From assembly GCA_024637225.1 (NCBI GenBank), contig JAGXFP010000036.1, forward strand, positions 1 through 64,000: a DNA stretch of 64,000 nucleotides, given 5' to 3'. Under the pieces are notes generated by a model, which ran no database searches, was not told the DNA's origin, and worked only from the letters and a program-made list of their open reading frames with translations. The translations under genes and the position numbers were made by a program. The DNA is from Desulfobacterales bacterium. GTDB taxonomy: Bacteria; Desulfobacterota; Desulfobulbia; Desulfobulbales; JAGXFP01. Positions 35,080-44,158 of the stretch are shown here, piece after piece; the first letter of the stretch is position 1, and each line of letters begins with the position of its first letter.

Positions 35080-36990
35080 ATGGGTAAAATTATTGGAATA
35101 GATCTGGGAACAACTAATTCCTGCGTCGCGGTAATGGAAGGCGGCGATCCGAAGGTTATAACCAACGTGGAGGGCAACCGCACCACTCCCTCGGTTGTCG
35201 CTTTCGGCGAAGGCGGCGAGCGCCTGGTCGGCCAGGTCGCCAAGCGGCAGTCGGTAACCAATCCGCAGAGAACCCTTTTTGCAATCAAACGGCTGATCGG
35301 GCGTAAATTCAGCGACGCCGAGGTCAAAAAAAGCATCGAGGTCAGCCCGTTCAAGATTGTCAAAGGCAAGGAAACCGATGCGGTAGTCGAGGTTGACGGC
35401 ACAACCTACGCCGCCCCCGAGATTTCGGCAATGGTTCTCGGCAAAATGAAGTCGACCGCCGAGGAGTATCTAGGCGAGGAAGTGACCGATGCCGTGATTA
35501 CCGTACCCGCCTACTTCAACGACAGCCAGCGCCAGGCCACCAAGGATGCCGGGCGCATTGCCGGCTTAAACGTCCAGAGGATCATCAACGAGCCCACAGC
35601 GGCCGCCCTTGCCTACGGGCTGGACAAGAAGGGCGAGGAAAAAATCGCGGTATTCGATCTCGGCGGCGGCACCTTCGACATTTCGGTGCTGGAGATCGGC
35701 GAAGGGGTTTTCGAGGTCAAGTCCACCCACGGCGACACCTTTCTCGGCGGCGAGGATTTTGACATGCGGATCGTCAACTGGCTGGCCGACGAGTTCAAAC
35801 GCGATCAGGGCATCGATCTGCGCCAGGACAAGATGGCCCTGCAGCGTCTCAAGGAAGAGGCGGAAAAGGCCAAGATGGAACTTTCCACCGCGCTGGAGAC
35901 CAATATCAACCTGCCCTTCATCACCGCTGATTCATCGGGGCCCAAGCATCTCAACATAAAGCTGAGCCGTTCCAAATTGGAAAATCTGGTCGATGACCTG
36001 ATTGAGCGGACCACCGGTCCCTGCGTCACCGCCTTGAAGGATGCCGGACTCAAAGCCTCGGATATCGACGAGGTTATCCTGGTCGGCGGCATGACCAGAA
36101 TGCCCAAGGTCCAAGCCAAGGTAAAGGAGATTTTCGGCAAGGATGCCCATAAGGGGGTTAACCCGGATGAGGTTGTAGCGATCGGCGCCGCGATTCAGGG
36201 CGGCGTTCTTCAGGGAGACGTAAAAGATGTCCTGCTTCTCGATGTTACGCCCTTGTCCCTTGGGATCGAGACCCTGGGCGGGGTTTGCACCAAATTGATT
36301 GAAAAGAACACTACTATCCCCACCAAGAAGAGCCAGGTATTCTCGACTGCGGCGGATAATCAGCCCGCGGTCTCCATCCATGTTCTTCAGGGTGAACGGG
36401 AAATGGCCAGCGATAATAAATCGATCGGCCGTTTTGAACTGGCCGATATTCCGCCGGCACCGCGCGGGGTCCCGCAGGTCGAGGTATCCTTCGACCTTGA
36501 CGCCAACGGCATTCTTCACGTCTCGGCCAAGGATCTTGGCACCGGCAAGGAACAGTCGATCAAGATCACCGCCTCCAGCGGTCTTTCCGAGGAAGAAATC
36601 AAGAAGATGCAGGAGGATGCCGAGGCCCATGCCGAGGAGGACCAGAAGCGCAAAGAGCAGGTGGAGACCAAAAACCAGGCCGACGCCATGATTTACTCCA
36701 CCGAAAAGAGCCTGCGCGATCTCGGCGACAAGGTCGATGCCGAAACCAAGACCAAGGTTGAGAAGGAGATTGAAAGCCTCAAGAAAAAAATGGAAGGCGA
36801 CGATATCGCAGCCATCAAGCAGGGTCTCGAGTCCCTTACCCAGGCTTCTCATAAACTGGCGGAGATGATGTATTCCCAGGCCGGCCAGGAACCGTCCGGC
36901 GGCAGCGAGGCCGGAGCGGAGGAAGCTTCATCCGGCAAGAAGGGTGAAGACGATGATGTGGTCGATGCCGATTACGAAGAAGTAAAATAA
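35080..36990 (+). CDS. dnaK: chaperone DnaK (Hsp70)
   Basis: 636 aa, full length. The nucleotide-binding domain has [34 protein letters not shown] and [20 protein letters not shown]. The substrate domain has [18 protein letters not shown], and the acidic tail ends [13 protein letters not shown]. An AAGGAG site precedes the ATG. It folds or refolds proteins in an ATP-driven cycle with DnaJ and GrpE. A strong terminator closes the unit, so dnaJ is not co-transcribed here. Confidence 0.97.
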   Translation: MGKIIGIDLGTTNSCVAVMEGGDPKVITNVEGNRTTPSVVAFGEGGERLVGQVAKRQSVTNPQRTLFAIKRLIGRKFSDAEVKKSIEVSPFKIVKGKETDAVVEVDGTTYAAPEISAMVLGKMKSTAEEYLGEEVTDAVITVPAYFNDSQRQATKDAGRIAGLNVQRIINEPTAAALAYGLDKKGEEKIAVFDLGGGTFDISVLEIGEGVFEVKSTHGDTFLGGEDFDMRIVNWLADEFKRDQGIDLRQDKMALQRLKEEAEKAKMELSTALETNINLPFITADSSGPKHLNIKLSRSKLENLVDDLIERTTGPCVTALKDAGLKASDIDEVILVGGMTRMPKVQAKVKEIFGKDAHKGVNPDEVVAIGAAIQGGVLQGDVKDVLLLDVTPLSLGIETLGGVCTKLIEKNTTIPTKKSQVFSTAADNQPAVSIHVLQGEREMASDNKSIGRFELADIPPAPRGVPQVEVSFDLDANGILHVSAKDLGTGKEQSIKITASSGLSEEEIKKMQEDAEAHAEEDQKRKEQVETKNQADAMIYSTEKSLRDLGDKVDAETKTKVEKEIESLKKKMEGDDIAAIKQGLESLTQASHKLAEMMYSQAGQEPSGGSEAGAEEASSGKKGEDDDVVDADYEEVK

Positions 36991-37015
36991 CGGAATCCCG
37001 GTTCCGGGCAAATCC

Positions 37016-37058
37016 AAGGGGGTGCAGAAAAAGGTTGCCTGCACCCCCTTTTTTTTTT
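37016..37058 (+). terminator. rho-independent terminator of dnaK
   Basis: AAGGGGGTGCAG and CTGCACCCCCTT form a 12-base perfect stem with a run of T following. The next 300 bases to trpS hold no gene I can support. Confidence 0.93.
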
Positions 37059-37385
37059 AACATCCTCATCCTTGATATTATGAGTCGTCTCCAGAGCCTG
37101 AATGGCGCGGTTTACCCTTGCGGGTGAAAACCGGCAGAGCCAACTAACCGCGCCCCCGGCACCGGGATTTTATGCCAAGCAGGGGTGTTTTTGTGAGACG
37201 CCATAACGCATTGTTGTAATTTCGACCAACTGACGGCAAGCGAAAAACCCGCTTTCCCCCTGCCGGTTTTCAAATCGGCAATCCGGCGCTCCCTACCGAT
37301 TGTTTTGGGGCACGGTTCCTTTACGTTTTCCGATCATCATAATCTTTTATCCATGGAGGGGCGGGACAACCCGGCCAGAACTTGC

Positions 37386-38351
37386 ATGAGAGTATTATCG
37401 GGCATTCAGCCATCCGGCAAACTGCATATCGGCAATTATTTCGGCATGATGCGACCCATGCTGGAGAACATGGGCAAAAGCGATCTTTTCGCCTTTATCG
37501 TCGACCTCCATGCCCTGACTTCGGTTCACGACCGGGACCGCCTGGCTGCGGATACCTTCGGGGCTGCCGCGGATTTTCTGGCCTTGGGGCTCGATCCCGA
37601 CCAGTGCACTTTCTGGGTCCAGAGCGATGTTCCCGAGGTAACCGAACTGACCTGGGTGCTCTCCACCCTGACTCCGATGGGACTGCTCGAACGGTGTCAT
37701 TCCTACAAGGACAAAGTGGCCAAGGGGATCGATGCCAACCACGGGCTCTTTGCCTACCCGGTATTGATGGCGGCGGACATCCTTCTTTATCAGGCTGACA
37801 GGGTTCCCGTCGGCAAAGACCAGAAGCAGCATATCGAGGTGGCCCGGGATATCGCCGGCAAGTTCAATAAGACCTTCGGTGAGACCTTTACCATTCCGGA
37901 GCCGGTGATCAGTAAGGAACTGGCCACCGTGCCCGGCCTGGATGGTCAGAAAATGTCCAAGTCATACGGCAACACCATCTCCATTTTCCTTGACGAGAAG
38001 CAACTCAAAAAAAGGGTAATGGCCATCACCACCGACGCCACCCCGGTCGAAGAACCTAAGGCTCCCGATAATTGCAACCTGTTCAATATCTTCAAGATGT
38101 TTGCCCCCGCCGAGAGGCTGCGGGAAGTGCACGGCCTTTACGTCAATGGCGGGGCCATGTACGGCAAGATCAAGCTGGAGCTGGTCGAGCTGATCTGGGA
38201 ATATTTCAGGGAGGCCAGGGAAAAACGGGCCAGGCTGGAGGATGACAAGGATTACGTCCGGCAGATCCTGGTCCGGGGCGCCGCCAAGGCCCGCGAAAAG
38301 GCGACCGTGACCCTTGAACTGGTCAGGGACCGGGTCGGGTTCAAGTATTGA
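37386..38351 (+). CDS. trpS: tryptophanyl-tRNA synthetase
   Basis: 321 aa from the ATG at 37386, which gives the standard start MRVLSGIQPSGKLHIGNYFG with the HIGH-type motif HIGN (14-17). The ribosome site is weak, and an in-frame ATG at 37353 is an alternative. Further class Ic motifs: PVLMAADILLYQADRVPVGK, DQKQHIEVARDIA, and the KMSKS loop in LDGQKMSKSYGN. It charges tRNA-Trp. A terminator follows, so the gene appears to be alone. Confidence 0.95.
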   Translation: MRVLSGIQPSGKLHIGNYFGMMRPMLENMGKSDLFAFIVDLHALTSVHDRDRLAADTFGAAADFLALGLDPDQCTFWVQSDVPEVTELTWVLSTLTPMGLLERCHSYKDKVAKGIDANHGLFAYPVLMAADILLYQADRVPVGKDQKQHIEVARDIAGKFNKTFGETFTIPEPVISKELATVPGLDGQKMSKSYGNTISIFLDEKQLKKRVMAITTDATPVEEPKAPDNCNLFNIFKMFAPAERLREVHGLYVNGGAMYGKIKLELVELIWEYFREAREKRARLEDDKDYVRQILVRGAAKAREKATVTLELVRDRVGFKY

Positions 38352-38359
38352 TCCATCTT

Positions 38360-38388
38360 AGGGGCCGGGCCATTGTGCCCCCTTTTTT
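38360..38388 (+). terminator. probable rho-independent terminator of trpS
   Basis: AGGGGC and GCCCCCT pair across a 12-base loop, followed by TTTTTT. 38389-38722 carries no gene I recognise; a TAGGCGCCTA palindrome lies near 38678, upstream of the redox genes. Confidence 0.7.
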
Positions 38389-38722
38389 ATCACGGCAGGG
38401 AGCTTGACTCGGAGTAAGAATCTGTAAAAACCGAGAATATTCCCCAAAAAGCCTGGCCTGATGTCTAATATTATCCAAATGTCTAAATCTCAAGCTACAC
38501 ACTACCCTTCCTCGCTCCAAATAAATATCGTGCTTTCAATCTGATAAGAAAGCTTCTTTTTAACGTCAGCGCGGCGTCAAAATTGCAACTCTTTCAGAGT
38601 TACCATTTAAACCGACCAAGATAGTTTATAAAAACCGGAGATTACACATATTTGGCTGCCGGCTGCTAAAATAGTTTAGGCGCCTAGCTATTTCCATTAA
38701 TCAATTACAGGGAACCTTTCAT

Positions 38723-39160
38723 ATGGCAAAAACCGATTCTGGATCCGATTTGAACTGGATAATACTTTTCAGCTGCTGGCTGATTGCCGCTGTTTCAACT
38801 CTGGGAAGTTTGTTTTTCAGTCATGTGATGGGCTTTGCGCCCTGCGTATTGTGCTGGTATCAGAGAATATTCCTTTTCCCGCTGGTGATAATTCTGGCGG
38901 CCGGATTGTTCCCCCTTGATCGAAAAGTTGTGAAATTCGCCCTGCCTCTGGCCATAATCGGCGCCTTGACCGCGGTTTATCACAACCTGTTGTATTCTGG
39001 GATCATCCCGGAAAAAATCCAGCCATGCAGCCAGGGTGTTTCATGTACGGAAGAGTACATCAATCTGTTCGGGTTTCTGACCATTCCGATGCTTTCCCTG
39101 CTCTCCTTTTTAGCCATTACAGCCCTTTTGATTACCTTAAAGATGAGGATAGATAAATGA
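38723..39160 (+). CDS. DsbB/BdbC-like disulfide bond formation protein
   Basis: 145 aa with four membrane helices. The first redox pair, PCVLCWYQRI (Cys41, Cys44), and the second periplasmic pair, PCSQGVSCTEEY (Cys102, Cys108), are both present. This spacing is nearer to the short BdbC group than to E. coli DsbB. It would reoxidise a periplasmic thiol oxidase and pass electrons to quinone. The gene overlaps the DsbA-like gene by four bases (ATGA), so the two are almost certainly partners. Confidence 0.9.
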   Translation: MAKTDSGSDLNWIILFSCWLIAAVSTLGSLFFSHVMGFAPCVLCWYQRIFLFPLVIILAAGLFPLDRKVVKFALPLAIIGALTAVYHNLLYSGIIPEKIQPCSQGVSCTEEYINLFGFLTIPMLSLLSFLAITALLITLKMRIDK

Positions 39161-39813
39161 AATACATAGTTTTTGGCTTTGCCTGTATTGTCTTGTTCTT
39201 TGTATTTGTGTTCGCCAGTTCCTACTACAAAGATAAACAGCTTGAAAAGTTCGATTTTATGGCTAAGGAAGACGCCTCGATTTTCGTACGGGACCATTCC
39301 CCGACCCTTGGCAGCGATGATGCGAAAGTGTACCTGATCGAATTCATGGACCCCGCCTGCGAAACCTGCGCGGCTTTTTCGCCTCTGGTCAAGAAACTGA
39401 TGAACGATAATCCCGGTAAAATCAAACTGGTCCTGCGCTATGCCCCTTTTCACGATGGCGCCGATTATTTTGTCAAGATTCTCGAGGCCGCCAAAAAGCA
39501 GGGGAAATACTGGGAGACCCTGGAGGTTATGTATAAGTCCCAGCCTTACTGGGCAAGCCACCACAATCCGCAACCCTATAAAATATGGCAATTTCTCACC
39601 AGGGCCGGGCTCGATCTGGAGCAAATCAGAAAGGATATGGAAGACCCGGCAATCGTTGAGATAATAGAACAGGATCTTGCCGATGCCGAAAGACTTGCTG
39701 TCCGCAAAACCCCCGGTTTTTTCGTTAACGGCAGACCTCTCCAGACCTTTGGTTACCCGCAGTTACACCAACTTCTTAATGATGAAATCAACAAACAGTA
39801 TCCAAATCAATAA
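39157..39813 (+). CDS. DsbA-like (thioredoxin-fold) thiol oxidase
   Basis: 218 aa. An N-terminal membrane anchor or uncleaved signal (YIVFGFACIVLFFVFVFASS) is followed by a thioredoxin fold with an inserted helical domain. The redox motif is DPACETCAAF (Cys68, Cys71), and the cis-proline loop is AVRKTPGFFVNG. This is the DsbA/BdbD pattern: it introduces disulfides into exported proteins and is recycled by the membrane protein encoded by the overlapping upstream gene. A TlpA-like thioredoxin follows 41 bases downstream. Confidence 0.9.
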   Translation: MKYIVFGFACIVLFFVFVFASSYYKDKQLEKFDFMAKEDASIFVRDHSPTLGSDDAKVYLIEFMDPACETCAAFSPLVKKLMNDNPGKIKLVLRYAPFHDGADYFVKILEAAKKQGKYWETLEVMYKSQPYWASHHNPQPYKIWQFLTRAGLDLEQIRKDMEDPAIVEIIEQDLADAERLAVRKTPGFFVNGRPLQTFGYPQLHQLLNDEINKQYPNQ

Positions 39814-39854
39814 ACCATGTTTTTATGGATAAGCTAACGAGGTTGTTGTTTCCT

Positions 39855-40361
39855 ATGAAAAAATTATCGTTTTTGCTCACTGCCATTTGCCTGCTGTTGT
39901 TCCTCGCCGGTTGCGGTCCGGAGCCGCAAGTTGCCAAGATCGGCAGTCCGGCCCCGGACTTTTCCCTGGTCGACTTGAACGGCAAGACCTGGACCCTTTC
40001 GGATCTGAAGGGTCAGGTCGTCTTTGTCAATTTTTGGGCGACCTGGTGTCCGCCCTGCCGGGAAGAGATGCCTTCAATGCAAAAGGTTTACGAAACCCTG
40101 CCTAGAGACAAATTCAAGATGCTGGCGGTCCTCAATAAAGACAAACCCGAAGTAGCGCGATCCTTTGCGGCTAAACGGGGAATCACCATGCCCATCCTGA
40201 ACGATCAGGACAACAAGGTCGGTCCGAAATACGGCCTGACCGGACTGCCCGAGACCTTTATTATTGATAAAAAAGGGGTAGTGCGGGAAAAGTTTATCGG
40301 ACCCGCCCAATGGGACTCACCCGCTGTTTTGCGGATGCTGACCAATTACATTAATCGGTGA
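39855..40361 (+). CDS. TlpA/ResA-like thioredoxin lipoprotein
   Basis: 168 aa from the ATG at 39855, which gives a normal lipoprotein signal (LLTAICLLLFLAGC, Cys20); an in-frame ATG at 39825 would add ten residues ahead of it. The AhpC/TSA-type thioredoxin fold is clear: GSPAPDFSLVDLNGKTWTLS, the active site FWATWCPPCREEMP (Cys65, Cys68), and LTGLPETFIIDKKG with the cis-proline. Such proteins reduce periplasmic disulfides, for example during cytochrome c maturation, which fits an organism with a multihaem cytochrome. Probably co-transcribed with the DsbB/DsbA pair. Confidence 0.9.
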   Translation: MKKLSFLLTAICLLLFLAGCGPEPQVAKIGSPAPDFSLVDLNGKTWTLSDLKGQVVFVNFWATWCPPCREEMPSMQKVYETLPRDKFKMLAVLNKDKPEVARSFAAKRGITMPILNDQDNKVGPKYGLTGLPETFIIDKKGVVREKFIGPAQWDSPAVLRMLTNYINR

Positions 40362-41070
40362 TCCGGTTAAGTTAAACCCGCTGATCGAGGCGCTGTGCCT
40401 GTAGCAATCCGGTTTGTGGAATGGAGATTGCCGCAAGCGCAGCGGCCATAATCTTAGGAACTCTTACGCCCAATTCTAAAACTCCGGACGGGGTAGTCCT
40501 CTGAAAAGCGGCTTTTGATCTCGAATCGGACCAGGTAGTACTACCGCAAGCACGCCATCCCTGGAGCCATTTCTAAAAAAAAATCCCTGAAAATTCACAG
40601 GAGATCCGTGGCCGGGTCTGTCGAATTCAGTGATTCAATCTCGATTTACTTCCGGGAGATCTGGCAGGATCGGATAAAAACAAAAGGCCGGCTCTTCGGG
40701 GGAAAGAGCCGACCTTTCTAGGGGGAAAGTAGGATGTTGCTTCATTCTACTTACCCTGTACTTAATGCAATGGCTGTGCCAACATCCACCGAAAAACTTC
40801 GCCTGTATACAACATCACAAAAACAGCAAGATAAGCGATCAGCTCAAGCAGCGTAAAGAGCTGAACGGTACAAGGATTTAGACAACCACCGCTTGAGAAT
40901 TAATTTTTGTACCCGGCGGCTCGCCCTTTTCGAGACGGAACAAAATTTACACCCACAGGGCATAAGTTTCGTTTGCACCCTAAAGGGCATAAAAGCAGAC
41001 AAGCTGTTCAACTTAAGCTTTATTTTACCCAGGCGAGGCCGCCCGGATCTATTCCGCGATAAAGTTCATC
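40362..41070. other. long interval between convergent operons
   Basis: About 700 bases with no frame of 60 codons or more that I trust. On the - strand, 40890-40764 can be read as LFTLLELIAYLAVFVMLY, GEVFRWMLAQPLH and a stop: a hydrophobic segment of about 35 residues, but without a usual start codon. The only clear signal is the - strand terminator at 40672-40718. Confidence 0.5.
40672..40718 (-). terminator. rho-independent terminator ending the walJ-side transcript
   Basis: On the - strand, AAAGGTCGGCTCTTTC pairs with GAAGAGCCGGCCTTT and is followed by TTGTTTTTAT. It lies about 350 bases beyond the WalJ-like gene, in the right orientation to stop that operon. Confidence 0.75.
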
Positions 41071-41889
41071 CTACGGCCGCCCAGCGCCATTTCCGGAGGC
41101 TGCAAGAGATAACAGTTCACCGACTGTATCTTGCCTGGCCACGGAAAGGGAAAAGCCGCACCGTTTTTCGGCGGAAAGATCGTATTCGCGCAAATGCCCC
41201 TCCACGGTTGTTCTGGCCAGGTCATGGCTGTTATTGGTCTCGCTGACATGGGCCAGCACCACATGCTTCAGGCCGCTATGGATAAGCGCCACCAGCAGGC
41301 GGGCCGCGTCATTATTGGTCAAATGGCCTGATTTTGAACGGATTCTCTGCTGGAGGGAGGGTGGATAGCCGCCGTTCTTAAGCATCTCTGGGTCGTGATT
41401 GCACTCCAGAACCAGCCCATTGCAGCCTCCCAGCTGATGCGAGATCAGATGGGAAATCGACCCGGTATCGGTACAGTAACCGAGGGAGCAGCCACCGTTG
41501 CCGATCACGAATCCCAAGGTGTCGACAGCATCGTGACAAACAGCGAAAGGATGAATCGTCAGCTCCCGATGGCTGAAAGGACGTCCGGCGGCAATGGGGT
41601 GCCATTCGAAGATCCTGGCCAGGGACTTGCCGGCCGCTTCCCGGGTTGGCCGGCTGACGTAGACCGGCAGGGAGTAGCGCCGGGAAAGAACCTGGACCCC
41701 GCGAATATGGTCGCCGTGTTCATGGGTGACGAGCAGAGCGGAAATGGTGGCGATATCGATACCGATCGCGGCCAGACGGCGCTCCACCTCGACGCCGGAA
41801 AATCCCGCATCGATCAGGATCCGCGTCCCACCCGCCTCGACAAAGGTTGCATTGCCCTTACTGCCACTGCCCAGAACACAGAATCTCAT
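41071..41889 (-). CDS. MBL-fold hydrolase, WalJ/YycJ-like
   Basis: 272 aa. The N-terminus MRFCVLGSGSKGNATFVEAG and the metal-binding THEHGDH (His56, His58, Asp60, His61) identify the metallo-beta-lactamase fold. VCHDAVDTLGF, GYCTDTGSI and VLECNHDPEML match the WalJ/YycJ group, predicted exonucleases linked to DNA repair or replication in other bacteria. ALIHSGLKHVVLAHVSETNN closes the active site. dut lies 58 bases upstream on the same strand, giving a nucleotide/DNA-maintenance pair. Confidence 0.88.
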   Translation of the reverse strand: MRFCVLGSGSKGNATFVEAGGTRILIDAGFSGVEVERRLAAIGIDIATISALLVTHEHGDHIRGVQVLSRRYSLPVYVSRPTREAAGKSLARIFEWHPIAAGRPFSHRELTIHPFAVCHDAVDTLGFVIGNGGCSLGYCTDTGSISHLISHQLGGCNGLVLECNHDPEMLKNGGYPPSLQQRIRSKSGHLTNNDAARLLVALIHSGLKHVVLAHVSETNNSHDLARTTVEGHLREYDLSAEKRCGFSLSVARQDTVGELLSLAASGNGAGRP

Positions 41890-41947
41890 CTCTTTCGAAG
41901 TCCCCTGGCTTGAAAAGATTAACCGGCCTCAATCAAGCTCTTGACAA

Positions 41948-42430
41948 TCACAAGCCGGTATGCCCGAAACCTCCATCCTGACGGACGGTAGAATCGAGTG
42001 CGTCGACCTCCACCGCCTCGGCAAGGGTTACCGGAGCCACCACCAGCTGGGCGATCCGGTCATGACGGTTGATCGTAAACGGCGCCGCCCCGAGATTAAT
42101 CAACCCGACCATGATCTCGCCGCGATAGTCGGCATCGATAGTGCCCGGCGCGTTGACCACGGTAATCCCGTGCTTGATCGCCAGGCCGCTCCGCGGACGC
42201 ACCTGAATTTCATACCCCGCCGGGATGGCCACGGAAAAACCGGTGGGCACCATTCTGATCGTTCCGACCTCCATGACCGCCGGCTCGGCTAGCGCTGCCC
42301 GCACATCCATTCCGGCCGCCAATTGCGAATGATAAACGGGCAAGGCCATGTCGCCGTCCTCAGCCGGCCGCAACCGGCAGAATCCGACCTTCAACCTTTG
42401 CCTGGACTTCTCCGCGCCTCCGTGGACCAT
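41948..42430 (-). CDS. dut: dUTP diphosphatase
   Basis: 160 aa from the ATG at 42430, selected because AGGAGC lies seven bases upstream. The five trimeric dUTPase motifs are visible: AGMDVRA, VRPRSGLAIKHGI, GTIDADYRGEIMVGLINLG, RIAQLVVAPV, and the C-terminal GGFGHTGL. It hydrolyses dUTP to dUMP, keeping uracil out of DNA and feeding thymidylate synthesis. The 360 bases upstream (42431-42798) carry no gene I can support. Confidence 0.94.
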   Translation of the reverse strand: MVHGGAEKSRQRLKVGFCRLRPAEDGDMALPVYHSQLAAGMDVRAALAEPAVMEVGTIRMVPTGFSVAIPAGYEIQVRPRSGLAIKHGITVVNAPGTIDADYRGEIMVGLINLGAAPFTINRHDRIAQLVVAPVTLAEAVEVDALDSTVRQDGGFGHTGL

Positions 42431-42798
42431 AATTAAGCTCCTGATTTTATTGCAAGCAATCACGAAATAAGGCATCCGGAATCGGATTCCATCACCCAGA
42501 CCCGGCGGCCCCCTGCTTAGGCAGATGAGCAGGAGGGTGGTGGCGCAACGGAATCGAAAACCGGATAATCCCTTTCCTTTTCCTTGCAGCTCGGTGATTG
42601 CAAATGGTCAGATGCAAGGAAGCGACGTTGATCTGATCGATCATATCGATGTATATCAACCGAGTTGCCGGTCTGGAGAATGAGCCGTTATCGATTTCCG
42701 GAAAGACGGGGGCTCCACCGCGATCCCGGACGAATTACCACCATTACAAATTGATAAATGCAAATAGCCCCATAGCCCGGCACGGACGCAGGTTTTTA

Positions 42799-44034
42799 TT
42801 AGGTTGCCGGAACCGGGCCGACCACACAAATCGGCAGCCGCTCTTCGGCAAAAATCATCCCGGCCAGCTCATTTACTTCTTCACGCTTGACTCCGGCAAT
42901 AGCTTCGGTCAATTCTTCAATGGACAAATAGCGGCCGAAAGTGAATTCGTTCTTGGCCAGACTGGCCATCCGCACTTCCATATTCTCAGCGGCCAGGTAG
43001 ATCCCTCCCCTTGCGTATTCGGCGGCCCCGGCCAATTCCTCCTCCGTGATCCCATTCTGGCGCAGTCCGGCAAGCTCCCGGTGTACAAGTTCCAGGGTTT
43101 CCGCCCAGGAACCGGGGTCCACGCCAAGATAGATGCCGGTATAGCCGCAGTCGGAGTTATTGGAAAGATAGGAGTAGACTGAATAGGCCAGGCCCCTTTT
43201 CTCCCGAATTTCCTGGAAGAGCCTGGAGCTCATATTACCGCCGAGAATGCTGTTTAAAAGAAGATGCTTATAGCGATCAGCCGAATCGGCCGCCAGGCCC
43301 GTGGTGCCCATGACCGTGTGAGCCTGCTCAAGGGGGCGCTCGACTATCCGTTTGGCCCCGAAACTGTTGGGGCTGGGTGGCCGTCGTTCGGGAAGTGGCA
43401 CTCCGGCCGGGGGCATCTTCCCAAACCGGTCCCGGCACAGCTCGGCAAAACTCCGGTGATCGACGTTGCCGGCCGCCGCGATCACAATGCGCTCAGGCCG
43501 GTAATTGGCAACCACGAACTCGGTCAAACTGCTGCGGTCAATAGCGGAAACCACCTCGGCCCGGCCCAGCACGGGATTGCCAAGCCCGTGCCCCCGCCAG
43601 TACAGAGCGGAAAACATTTCGTGGACCAGATCGTCGGGAGTGTCCTCGACCATGGCGATTTCCTGTAAAATCACCTGACGTTCCCGGTCAATCTCCTCCG
43701 GGGCGAAGGTCGAGTTCAGAAAGAGATCGGCCAGCAGTTCAACCGCCTCGGTCAGGCGGTCATCAATCACGGTCAGGTAGTAGCAGGTGTATTCGGAAGA
43801 GGTAAAGGCATTGGACATGCCGCCCAGCATGTCCAACTCCCTGGCTATCTGTTGGGCACTCCGGAGCCGGGTACCCTTGAAAAACATATGCTCGGCAAAA
43901 TGGGCGCTGCCGTTATTGCGATCATCCTCGTCACGGGAGCCGACCTCAACCCAGATCCCGAGGGAAACAAGGCGTGAGGGCAGACGCTCGGTCATGATTC
44001 TGAGCGAGTTGTCAAGGACGGTCTTGTTATACAT
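42799..44034 (-). CDS. M16-family zinc peptidase (processing-peptidase-like)
   Basis: 411 aa. The inverted zinc motif is HFAEH (His45, Glu48, His49), within NGSAHFAEHMFFKG, and the third ligand lies in ERQVILQEIAMVED about 75 residues later. An inactive M16 C-terminal half follows (LEQAHTVMGTTGL, GGNMSSRLFQEIREKRGLAY). The single-chain 410-residue form is the common bacterial PqqL/mitochondrial-processing-peptidase-like type. No signal peptide, so it is probably cytoplasmic. It follows pnp, separated by a strongly structured 100-base spacer, a neighbourhood also seen in other bacteria. Confidence 0.92.
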   Translation of the reverse strand: MYNKTVLDNSLRIMTERLPSRLVSLGIWVEVGSRDEDDRNNGSAHFAEHMFFKGTRLRSAQQIARELDMLGGMSNAFTSSEYTCYYLTVIDDRLTEAVELLADLFLNSTFAPEEIDRERQVILQEIAMVEDTPDDLVHEMFSALYWRGHGLGNPVLGRAEVVSAIDRSSLTEFVVANYRPERIVIAAAGNVDHRSFAELCRDRFGKMPPAGVPLPERRPPSPNSFGAKRIVERPLEQAHTVMGTTGLAADSADRYKHLLLNSILGGNMSSRLFQEIREKRGLAYSVYSYLSNNSDCGYTGIYLGVDPGSWAETLELVHRELAGLRQNGITEEELAGAAEYARGGIYLAAENMEVRMASLAKNEFTFGRYLSIEELTEAIAGVKREEVNELAGMIFAEERLPICVVGPVPAT

Positions 44035-44055
44035 TAGTAGGCCCGATTACGGCCT

Positions 44056-44157
44056 AAGCCGTTGTCAAAAAACAACATGGCCATTTTAGAAAGTTGGACG
44101 GCATAAGGAGCCGTACAGAAGAGCTGGACAAATGGCCATGTTATTCCTGAACGGCTT
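44056..44157 (-). repeat. nested inverted repeat between pnp and the M16 peptidase gene
   Basis: Outer arms AAGCCGTT/AACGGCTT enclose 13-base perfect arms AACATGGCCATTT (44074) and AAATGGCCATGTT (44130), with ACGGCATAAGGAGCCGT inside. The whole intergenic region can fold as one long hairpin. It has no T run, so it is more likely an mRNA-processing or stability site, or a small repeat element, than a terminator. Confidence 0.75.
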
Positions 44158-44158
44158 C

